From NCBI RefSeq assembly GCF_020740795.1, contig NC_067285.1, positions 14,500,001-14,564,000 on the forward strand: a DNA stretch of 64,000 nucleotides, read 5' to 3'. Below, piece after piece: positions 42,301 to 52,700 of the stretch (the stretch's first letter is position 1; each line of letters opens with the position of its first letter). Under the pieces are notes generated by a model. That model made no database searches. It saw only the letters and a program-made list of their open reading frames with translations, and was not told where the DNA came from. The DNA is from Apus apus (taxonomy: Eukaryota > Chordata > Aves > Apodiformes > Apodidae). Both the position numbers and the translations under genes were made by a program.

Positions 42301-45300
42301 TGCTCAGTATTACTTAGACACATGTCAATACATAATGGTTCTCTGGTAGTTTAAACAAAATCCCAGGTGCTCTTTTTTTTTTTTTCTTTAAATGTATTTT
42401 TATTTTATCTTTTTTCCATTAATTTTTGCCTTTTTTTTTTTTTGTCTTTCTGAAACTTGGACAAATACTGTGCTAGTAGCAATGATAATCTTTTGTGACT
42501 TCACATCTCCAGCTCCTGCTTTGGCAATCATCTTCCTACTGAAATGAGACTTGAGTTTTTGGTTGTTCTTGCATCTTTTTTTTTTTTTTTAAATTCACAT
42601 GTTCAATGCCTAGCTCCAAGCTTTGCACCATGAAAATGTCTTCCTTTACCAGCTCCTTTTTCAGTTTGGTGAATGTACATTTTGTAACTGAAAAGGAAAC
42701 TCTTATCACCTTGAAGAAACACAGAAATATTTTCTAGCTTCATGTGCTCCCATTGTCTTCTGCAAGAAGCATTTTATGGTCATTGTGGGTTAAGGTCAGC
42801 TGTCTGTGTACAAAAACATTCAGCTTTTCATACCCATACTGGAGTTCTTGTTCTAGTGGGTATGGTAATAATTCCCTAATTTTCTCAATCTTTATTCAGA
42901 AACTGAGATTACATGTGCCACTTTTCATTTCTGTTTACCACGGCCAGCTTAAGCAGAAGGTTGTACACTGCATCAAATCATTCAGTGTTTAATATATGAA
43001 AGGCTTTAAAGTTACTGGGCAAATTAATCATCTGTCACTGAGCCTCCAGCACCTCCCTCACATCTTCGCACCAACTGCAAACATGTTTAACACTGAGTGT
43101 AGTTTTGAATGTGGTTGAGAGAATAGGACACCAACATCTGAAGCCATTCTTGAGTGCTGCCTCTATTGTTGCAGTATTTCAGGTCTGGGGCTCTTTCATG
43201 AGTAACTTGAAGTTCTCCAGCTCTTTGTAACCTTCATTCTGAGGACACTGCAGCAGTCAGGTTGCTGGTAAGGTGCAACTGCCTGTTCCCCTTGCTTCTC
43301 TCCTGTTTCTGTAGCATTTGTGGTTTTGGCCAAGCTCCTTAATGAATTGACACGCACAAGACCATGTTGTCTGCTAATCACCCTGCTAAGAGATTTGGAA
43401 CTATACAGATATTGCCACCATTCTTGCAAATTTTACTGAATCAGACCTAAGCTGATTAAGTTCCTGCCAATTTCCTGACAGTGAGCACTGACACTGACAA
43501 GGGGTATCTGACCCTCTCCCCTCAAGTGGGGGAAAAGCAGAACCTAGTGGTTGACTGTTCCTTTAGCAGCAAAATGGCTCATCCATCTCTCACACGTATG
43601 ACCAGCTGTGCTGCCTCGTGCAGATGTGTGTGTTGTACAGAGGAGAAGTGCTTAGAATGTGCAAGGGACAGTGGTACTGGAGCAAATCACACAGAACAGA
43701 ACAGTCTCCCTTCCTCTGGGTCGTGGCAGGAGCCAGACACAGCCTCAGCAACAGCCGAAGGAAAATGTATCTTGCAATCTCATGCTTTGCTCTGCCAAGG
43801 GCAGTTGCAAAACCTTGTGGACACATCCAGGGTGGAAAAATACTCAGTGTTGTATTCATCAGCAACTCTCATCTTGAGGGTTGTGTGTGTCTTTATTTGG
43901 ATTTGGAGGGCATCTGTGTGTTAATGAAGGGTTTTATCTATTATCTTCCTAAAATATCCCTATTCTTGATATTTTTGTTTGTCTTTAAACCCATCCTGAG
44001 ACTCTGATAAAGACAAAACAGCTATCTCAAGTCAAATTTGGTGCAGACAGCTTGGCTGTTTCAGCTCTATCCTGGTTTTAGGTGAATGTCTCCTATGCTC
44101 TCAAAATAATTGCAGGTTGACCTACTGCTCATCTTGCTGCGTGCAAGATTTCCTGTTTCTTTAATGGAGATGAACTCTCTGTTGTAAACCCCAGATTGCT
44201 TCTGTCTACCTTCCAAATCTGTTGCTTTCTGTTTACATTAATATTACAATTCCTTGCAACACATTGTCTTATGCTCTGAAATCTGTCCTAAACTTACTTA
44301 ATATCTCTCTTGCTTTCAGGCTAATAGTCTGTCCATCTCTAGTGAAGCTGCTCTTGCACACCCTCTGAAAAAGGGATCTGATTGCTGCCCTCTTCGTCCA
44401 TCCTGCATGCACTCTATGGTGCTTTGCAGACCACTGCCAAGCAGTGTAGATCCCAATCTTTCCTTTCCCACTGTCCACGGATCATGGTGTGCATCACTCT
44501 GTGCTGTCCTCAACTTGACCGCCTCTCATCTGCTTTCTCATCTCTTGCAGGACTTTGGAGGTGCAGTTACATCTATAGTGTCAAAATACGGCACACGAGC
44601 TTTGCTTGGGTTGAGTGATTTTTGGGACTGACTTTTGCTGCACAGCAAACGCTGAATGCGTTGTCAAAGGTTAATTTTGTACCTCTTCCCATTGACTCGG
44701 GTAGACTTTCCGAAGTGCAGTGTTGTCTCCTTGGCCTGTCATCAGTCATGGTCTCCTCTATGATGTAACTTTCTTTTTCTTAATTCCAGGCAAAAAACCC
44801 TAACTGCTTTGTTAGGTTTTATTTCAGTGTTAGGATGTTCAGTTCACATTTGTGTGAGCTCCTCCTTGGAATGGACCTGGGACAAGCATTTGGTCTTTGC
44901 TTGCATTATATTACCTTTGTAATCCAAAGATTGCTGCAGGGAACAATCCTGTCCTGGCAAGAAAACTGAGAATGTAATATCTCTTTTATTACTATAAGTA
45001 ATTTGATAAAGGTAATGTATTGGAATTAAGCCAGATACCTCAGAAGACAACATGTTTCTCTTTAACCTTCAGTGAGATCTCATTTTTTGCTCTACTTGAT
45101 GGGACATAGCTTGCATTTGGTTCTGCTTGGCTGGGGCTCCCCAGAGGACTGGGTGGCTGCTGCTTCATTCAGAAGCTCACAGTGTGTGGACAGAAGGAGA
45201 GTTTGTGCTATACGGTAAAAACAATTTGCTGATGACTGGCTGAGGATTACAAAACTGAATGTGTGCCTTTTTTGTGACTTGGCTTTGTTCATACTTGGGA

Positions 45301-45330
45301 TTCAAATACTGCTTGCCTATGTGGCACCCC
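42300..45330. other. AT-rich non-coding interval
   Basis: No gene is supported. Poly(T) runs lie near 42370, 42432 and 42577. The 147-codon plus-strand frame at 43481-43924 has no recognisable domain and no promoter context, and is not called. Confidence 0.55.
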
Positions 45331-45336
45331 ACATTT

Positions 45337-45493
45337 ATAGAATCACAGGATGCTTTGGGTTGAAAGGGACCTTAAATGTCACCTAGTTCCAACTCTGCAT
45401 GGACAGGGACACTTTCCACAAGACCAGGTTGCTCAAAGCCCTGTCCATCCTGGCCTTGAACACTTCAGGGGTGGGACAGCCTCTCTGGGCAGA
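45337..45493 (-). mobile_element. CR1 LINE, 5'-truncated 3'-end fragment
   Basis: Read on plus it starts TATAGAATCACAGGATG, then TTTGGGTTGAAAGGGACC, AGTTCCAACTCTGCATGGAC, AGGTTGCTCAAAGCCC and CTGGCCTTGAACACTTC. This is the reverse complement of the well-known avian CR1 3' region with its ATTCTATGA-type terminus. The element is therefore on minus, about 155 bp, severely 5'-truncated. Similarity stops after CTCTCTGGGCAG. Confidence 0.9.
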
Positions 45494-45499
45494 TTTCCA

Positions 45500-48400
45500 A
45501 TGGGCAGATTTCTTTTTTGCCTTTTTCTGCTTCCCACACCATCTCTCCACAGCAGGAGCGCTGCCTAATTTGGGCTCTCCCTCAAGCACATGAGGTGCTA
45601 CCTGCTACCCTCAAGAGGAATCCCAACCTCCTTGTTGGTGGTACATGAGAAAGGCTGACTGAACCCAGGGAAGCTGCCACACATCTATGTGCTCTTTTGT
45701 CCCCTGCCTCTGAGGGGACCCTTCGCTGGCCCATGGGTTTGCATGCACTTGGCAGTGTGCTGCTGCCTGTAGCAGACCTACAGAAAAGTGTTTCACTGGC
45801 AAATCCACTTAAGAAAGAGGACAGTCTCACTTCACTGCAGCTTGCCCATTTCACTCAGACATCTGCTGTGCTAAAGGTGCCACTTTCGGAATGGGCTTTC
45901 TGCGAGCACCAGCCACACCGGAACCAGATCAGCAATTTGTAGTGTCCCCTTCTCCTATTTCCATGTTTTCAGACTGCAGGACCAGAGAGGTGAGCAGTTT
46001 ACAGGCAGTGTGTGTGAGTAAATCATGCTTCCACTCTATCCCATAAAGACCATCTGATTCAATGGGGCCGTTTTTTATTCCTCCTACTTCCCTGCCTCTG
46101 GCATCTCTGGGGCTGTAAAAATAAAGGGCACGGTGCAAGACTGGGTGAGAAGACAGGTTTCTGCTTTCTATGTCTTTCTATGTATTTTCTGTTCCTATAG
46201 CAAAATGGATGTTGGAGAGATTTGCCGTAGAATCTGCCTTGAAAGTTTTACCTTTGAGATGCCAGGCCCTGCTTGGTGTTAAGTGAAATTGTCTGCAGCT
46301 CATTAACATCAAAGCCTTTCCTCCACTGGTCTGGGCAGCTCAGTAGTAACCAGCAGATGAACCAGAGAACAGCTATGCTCTCTACTAAGCTTTGCCTGCA
46401 AACAATTAACATCAAAGGGGAACCACTGTGAAATGGGGAAAAAAACTCCCACTGCATCAAGTCTCATGGCTGGTGGGGAAGCAGGGGGAGGCTGAAGCTC
46501 TGTCCCAGCTAGAGAGTTTGTGCTGAGATGTTTGTAGGAGCGGGCGGAGTGGCTGCTGCGGCCTGCTGATGGTGTTGGCCAAGAAAATGGTGGATCCATT
46601 TTGCTTAGAAAAAAACTGTTCAGTGGTGTTGGTGGCAGCATGGTGCAGGCTTTCATGTATCAGACCTGGTCCAGCCTACTTCTGGGATCAAGTCTGATTT
46701 GCCATTGCATTGGGATGCTGGGGATTGCTCACTTAGCTGTCGCTCTTCCTGTGTGTCCTGAGGCCAGCCTCACTGTTCTTTACACCCTTCTCCACCCCTC
46801 TGAACACGAAAGTTTTAACTGGCGATTCCAGATGTTGCTGCCCTTTTTTCAAATGGGCCTCTCTCTCTGTTTGCCCTTCTTCACAGGAGGCCTGTGGAAT
46901 GAAAAGCTTTTTAGATTACAGGACCATTCCCTTCCTTTAGCTCTCAAGCACTTTCTCCTGCCTTATGTACTGGATCCTCTGGTCCATGCTTTCCTCATCT
47001 TCTTCTGCTTTGGCAGTGGGTAAGAAATCCAAATTGTTGTTATCACACTAAGAGTCTTGATTAACCCTGGGGTGGGCAGCAGGGTATGGAAATGAGTTAA
47101 TAATCATACTCACTTACTGACTGTTTTACCTCATACATGTCCCAGATGGAGATCAGAAGCTTTTTGGTAGGTGCTACACCAGCACAGAATAGACAAGTGG
47201 GGCTATCTCTGAGAGTTTGCTATCTAAACATCAGCTTAGGAACAAAGGATTGCAAAAAAGAGAACAACAAAACTGTAACTCTGTATTAAGTGCTGGGGGG
47301 TTCAAGATTAGAGACAACAAAACCACAGCAAGATGTGCCAGCCAGTGCACAGTTCCTTCCTGCTAGCTCTGCTGTGGGACCACTAACCTCCAGCCACAGG
47401 GCAGGTGATAGAGCTGCAGGGCACAGCCAGAAGAGTTAAAGCAACCAAGGCTCATGACTCAAAGGTGTAGGATGTGACTTTCAGGCAAGGTACTTTCTCC
47501 AGAGAGTGGGCGTGCTTTGTGGAAAAGAATACATAATTCTCTTTGTGCTTGCTCAAGGAAAGTATGTGCAGAACCCACCAGGAGGTCTGAAGGACAGCTA
47601 ATACCATCTGGGCAATAGTCAAACTGCCACAGAAGGAGGGTCTACAAAAATTGATCTTGTCCACCCTAGGAAAAGGAGGGCCATGTGGAGGCTGTGTAAA
47701 GACTGGTGTTAGGGGGAAGGCTAAGAAAAGATGCTTAAAAGAGCACTTCAGTGCTGCCTGGATGCAAGTGGATTGAGGAACACGGAACACTGGTGTGTTA
47801 GGAGTGAAGACACATGAAGTTCAATAGCTCATCACACCGAAATAGAGGTGGAAAGAAGACCAGTTTAACACCTGTAACTGGAGTGAGGTGCAGCTAAGGG
47901 GATCACTCCTGAGCAGAGTTGCCCAAAGAACTTTTCTGCTGTTTGTAGCAGATAAATTCTCCACAAGTCATGACTTTGTTCCTTCTTATCACCTCTAATG
48001 ACTTTCAAACCAGAACTGGGATTCCCTGGTTTCTAAACCTGGCTTCTCCACTCATGAAACAAGCTACATATTGCCCTCTTCACAAGGAAGCTGCATCTTG
48101 AAACAGGTTTCTTGCCTCTTGCTACTCTGGTTCTCTCTGCTCTGGGAAGTTCCACCTGCTACAGTTAGAAATCACTCTCTGACCTTCTCCACAGGAAAAG
48201 AACCAATTAATAATCTGTACTTACGCTATCATTTGGCTTCAGGTAGCTTTGTCCCTTCCTTGAAATTTACACCCTTTCCCCACTGGAGCTTCCCTGGCAC
48301 ACTGGCAGAACACTCATACCTTGGTTTTGCTTTCCTTTTGCTGGACTAGCCAAACTGAGCTGTTCTGGTTTCCTTTTGTAGGACAGGCTCATTGCTGTCC

Positions 48401-49090
48401 TGTGTGTACCAAGAGCCTGTTCTGATCCTCTTGGAGTTCCTTTTGAATAAGACAACCAACTTACTGCATCTGTGACTGCCCCTGAAAAGCTTAAAAACTT
48501 TATAATATCCACAGGAAATATTTTACTGGGACATCCTACTCCCACAAACAGCCAGCCTTGACCTCTCTGGCTTTCAAACAGCCTGACCGTGGTGAGGCTT
48601 GGCAAGGTGAGGGTAATTGCTCCTGTGGTCACGGTGGGGAAATGACGGCCAGAAGTCCTGGGTTTTGTCTGTGGCCTTGCTGCAGGTTTTGGGCTACAAC
48701 ATTTCATTTTCCCAAGCTCACCCACTGGGCTTCCAGAAAGCTGTTGCCAGTGTTGTCTTCCTTCACAGGCAGCAGGCACTAACCACTCCTTGTCCCTTGC
48801 CTGTCAACATGCTCGCTGCTTGCCATCAGAAGTGGTGTTGTTGCATCATCAACCCCCTTACGGCTGACACTGTTCTTGTGGTGTAAGGCTGAAGGGCAAC
48901 TGGTCACTGCTAAAACACAGGAGGTGGCTTTGTCAGGGAGTCAGTGCTGCAGGATCAGTATCCGGAGGTCTTTTGGCCACCACAGCCAAGTGTCTTTCCT
49001 CTTCATCGCGGCCACCAATAAACCTGGTGGTCTTAACTACACTGGGGAGTGGACAAGATTTTAACTCTTCCTGACAGAAAACTGTGCGGT
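45500..49090. other. AT-rich non-coding interval upstream of LCOR
   Basis: No exon recognised. The plus-strand frame 46601-47023 (140 codons, hydrophobic, ending just before a GTAAGA-like donor) is the only one that looks protein-like, but it matches no family I know. Nothing else is seen. Confidence 0.5.
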
Positions 49091-49096
49091 CCCTGG

Positions 49097-49260
49097 GAGT
49101 GGGATGTCCCCTCAGGGGTGGGACATTCCCTCAGGGGTCCCCTCGGGAGACAGTGGCTCTTTTGAGGCGGGACGTTCCCTCGGGGACAGTCACTCCAGGG
49201 TGGAACGCCTCTCCAGCGGATGGTGATCCCTCACGGGTGGGATGTCTCATCGGGGGCTGA
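49097..49260. repeat. Short degenerate tandem repeat
   Basis: Variants of GGGGTGGGACRTYCCCTC recur about six times (GTGGGATGTCCCCTCA, GTGGGACATTCCCTCA, GGCGGGACGTTCCCTCG, GTGGGATGTCTCATCG and looser copies). Spacing is irregular at about 20-45 bp. It lies at the upstream edge of the LCOR CpG island. Confidence 0.65.
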
Positions 49261-49375
49261 GACAGACCCCGCAGGGGTGCAGGGATGGTGACCCCCCCGG
49301 GGCTGCCACGTCCCCTCAGGCCCCGCTCCCCGCCGGCAGGCGGCGCCCGCCGGGGCTGACCCGGCGCCCCGCCCC

Positions 49376-49394
49376 GGGGGGGGGGGGGGGGGGG
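49376..49394 (+). repeat. 19-base poly(G) tract
   Basis: Uninterrupted G19 about 275 bp upstream of the LCOR ATG; a candidate G-quadruplex. Confidence 0.9.
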
Positions 49395-49667
49395 TGCGCC
49401 GGTGCCGCACGTGCGGGCGGCGGGGGTGTGCGCGCGTGCGGGAGGTGGGGGGAGGGAAGGGGGGGGCTGCGTGCGGCGTTGCGCGAGCGCAGGCGCGCGG
49501 CGGGGCGGGGCGGGGCGCGCGGCGGCGCCTGCGTGGCGCGGCGCGGCGAGGCGGGCGCTGAGGGCGGGTGGGCGTGGCGCGGCGCGGCGCGCGCGGCCCT
49601 TCCTTCCCGTCCCTGCCCCCCCCGGCCGTGCCCGCCGCCGCCCCCACCCCCGCCCGCCGCCCAGAAG

Positions 49668-49764
49668 ATGGCGAGCCCGTGCGGGCGGCAGCAGTGCTCC
49701 ATCGAGAGGCGCGGCGTCCGCCACCAGCTCGATTCGTGGCGACACAAGCTCATTCACTGTGTAG
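49668..49764 (+). CDS. LCOR: LCOR first coding exon (ligand-dependent nuclear receptor corepressor)
   Basis: LCOR binds agonist-bound nuclear receptors and recruits CtBP and HDACs. The long isoform also serves as a PRC2 accessory subunit. This exon codes 32 residues plus one base: after MASPCGRQQ comes CSIERRGVRHQLDSWRHKL and IHCV, then the donor GTGAGG at 49765. The Cys...ERRG...LDSWRH.L.HCVG module is the shared N-terminus of LCOR and its paralogue LCORL, continuing GFESILEGL in the next exon; the phase-1 end (Gly split) fits. Residues favour LCOR over LCORL (human LCORL has AAERRGFRRELDSWRHRLM). The ATG context AAGATGG is strong. The remaining exons are beyond the window. LCORL is the main alternative; it lies next to NCAPG on another chromosome in vertebrates. 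Confidence 0.85.
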
Positions 49765-52700
49765 GTGAGGGACGGCGGCGCGGCGGGGAGGCCGGGCCGG
49801 GCCCCGCGGCGGCGGCGGCGGCGGCGGCGGCGGGGGGAGGCTCCGCCGTGGGGGTGGGGGCCCGGGAGGCGAGCGGCGCCGCGGCCTGCGGGCCCGCCCC
49901 CTCCCCCCGCCGCCGTGAGGAGAGCGGCGCCGCGCCGGGCCCCGCCCTTCGCCGGGGAGGGAGCCGGGCGGGGGGTCCTGCCCTGCCCTTTTGTGCGGCC
50001 CCTGTCAGCGCCGCGCCCGCTCCTCCCCGCCCGGGCCGGCCGCGGCCCCTTCAAACTTGTTGACGGCGCGGCCGGGAGCGGCCGGCCTGTCACTGCCCAT
50101 CCGCCGCCGCGGGAGGTGAGGCGGGCCCGGCCCGGCCCGGCCCGCCGCCGGGAGGCCAGGCGGGAGGGAGGGAGGGAAGGGGGAGGCCGCGGAGCCGGCA
50201 GCGCCCGCCCCGCGCCCCGGCGGGAGCAGCCCCGGGGGGCTCGGGAAGGGGGGAGCGCGGCGGCGGGGCCGGCGGAAAGTTGTGGATCGGGGTGCCGGAT
50301 TGACGGCGTGAATCCCGCGCGGGGCCGCGGGGGTTAAAAGGATGTGTGATTGCTTTTCTTTCCTTCCCCCCCGCTTTTCCACCCCCCCCCCCCCCCCTCC
50401 TCTGCTCTCGTGCGCATTTGTTGTTGTGCAGGCTCCTTGCAATCAAATACTTGGGTTTTTTCTTTAAATAAGTCCCCGACATCCTTTCATCTTCAGTAAC
50501 TTTCTCCATTCAAAACACAGATTTTGCCCTTTTTTTCTTTCCCTAGTGAGAAATCGAGGCCTTTTCTACGGGTCCCAAAATACACATAAACAGCAGCTGT
50601 AGGCCAGGAATGCGGTGGGTGTCTGCAAGGATGGTTACATAGGTTTGGCAACAGTAGACTGTGAACTTCCAGTATAACCTTAAAAATCTCTAACCAGAAC
50701 ACTGGTCTATCTCCTCTTGTTTGGCCTCCTGCTTTTAATTGAACACAAATCCTAATTTTATTTGTAAATATGCAAATATGGCCATAATTTGCCAGTGACT
50801 GCTCAGCATAGGTAATCCGCAATAACGTTCACAGATTCACTTTACTTCCTTGTGTGCACAGTTAAACCTCTTATTGTCAGTTAGCTCAGCATCCTAGTTC
50901 ATTATCAGGGATTTGAAACACCATTTTTGGCTACACTAGGAGTTGCAACTGCTGCTTTGTATATTTTTGGCTTCATTTAAATGTTTAAATTTCTGTAATA
51001 TAAAAGCATGCTCTAGGTGCTTGTTAACTCCAGATTAATGTGGGCAATTAGTTTGTTTTAAGCGTTAAGTGATTCAAGGGCAATACATTGCTCAGAAACT
51101 CAGACTACGCGAAAGTCCTGGGTTTTCTTTCCAACCAGTTAGTGATGCTTTTAGATCCAGTTTATGGGGTTTCATTTTGTTATTTTGTTTCTAGATTTGC
51201 TATATTAAGAATATTTTGTTTGCTTCCACCTCTGCTTGAACTGGATTTATTTTGCTTCTATCTCCTTTTCTCATCTTCTCTTACCTTGGCTGCTGGGGAT
51301 CACCTGTTCTAGTCCTTTCTAAATTCCCTACTTGCAGCATTTCATCTTATCTTCCTCTCAGTCCCTGCTGCTTTGTTGTTTGGTCCTTCAGTCCTGCTGT
51401 CCTGTTGCTCAGTTTTGCCAGGTAGCTGTGAGAAGTAAATGGGGGAATAAAGGAAAAATAAATCCAAACCGAAAGCAGTAGTTTCAAAGCTGCTGTTGAA
51501 AATGTTATGTTGGTGTGAAGTGCAAGAGTTGTGTCTGTTCATTATGCTGCTCTTTGGAAAAATCTTCGGTAGCTAGAGAAGTTTGTGTTATCTACAGACT
51601 CAAGGAAAACACTACATTATTAAAGTTCATAGCAATCCTAAGTGCTAAAACTTAAAACAAACACCATCACCCCCCCCCCCCCCCCAGCTATCCCCATTTG
51701 TACACACCCTGTTCCACTTCCCTAAAGCCGTTTAAATTGCTAGATCCTGGAGAAGTTGGTTTCTCCTGTATCCCTTCTGTATCTCTTCCTCATTCTTAAA
51801 ATTGATTTATGTTTTATTCCTCCAAAAGATTTCCCTCTATGAAAGTCCCTTGTGTGCTTAACAAAAGATTCTGTGAACACTGTTTAGCACAGAGTTGATT
51901 GGGATTTTTTTGGAGGTAAAGTACAAAACCATTAAAAAAAAAATAAAGTCCAAAGTGTAACAATGCTATGTGACTTTTATCTTGGTGGCAAAGTGTCATA
52001 AACAGTTTCAACCTCAAATTGATCAGCTTTATGAGATCTCGGGACCTGCCCTGTTCCTAGTATGGATCTTGCATAAATTGTTGGGTCGTATAAATGTGTT
52101 GTTACCTTTTTTGGTTTTGATACTTTTCCATAGAATTATAAAAGGTTTATTGCACTGTCCTAGGATATCCAGCTGAAATTATGCTGTGATCTTAACCCCT
52201 TTCCCTGAGTACATCTCTGTTGTCTTTTTAGGTGGGTTTTGGCAATGTTCCTTGAGGTTTGGAAGCTAACCTCTTAAATGATGTTCTGTTTCACCTCAGC
52301 TGTTTGTAGAAGTCTTTAAGAATTGTTTCCTGTAAATAAATACTGATAGATAAATATGGGGAAGCAGAGTATGGGAACATCCTTTTTACTTCAGAAATAT
52401 CTGTTCATAGTGAGTTCTGAAACAAAACCTGAGGTGTGTGGGATTTTCTTTGTTAGCATTATTCCCTTAGAAGTCATTCTTAACACCACACTGTGCTAGT
52501 TTGAAAAAAATAAAGCCTGTGGCTTGAACTAGTGCATCTGACCATAAATATGGCTTCAGTAATTCACTTTCTCCTCTTGCTTCTGCAGTAGTCTGCTCTG
52601 TTGTACTGTGGCTTCATGACAGTTAGTCAAACTACACTTGGGCTCTCAAGAGGAGGTAAACACGAGACCTGAAGAACCTCCTTTACCTTTGCTCACAGGG

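Larger units (their letters stand above)
49270..50330 (+). promoter_or_regulatory. LCOR: LCOR promoter / CpG island
   Basis: Abrupt CpG-rich island in otherwise AT-rich surroundings, with stacked GC boxes (GGGGCGGGGCGGGGCG near 49500) and a G19 tract at 49376-49394. No TATA box. It spans the first coding exon and the start of intron 1. TSS not placed. Confidence 0.75.

Noticed and set aside
43481-43924. 147-codon plus frame in the PPRC1-LCOR gap
   Set aside because: No domain, no CpG island, atypical residues; likely chance in repeat-derived DNA.
46601-47023. 140-codon hydrophobic plus frame followed by a GTAAGA-like donor
   Set aside because: Looks more protein-like than others, but I recognise no family and see no acceptor, promoter or conserved neighbour; a protein search would decide.
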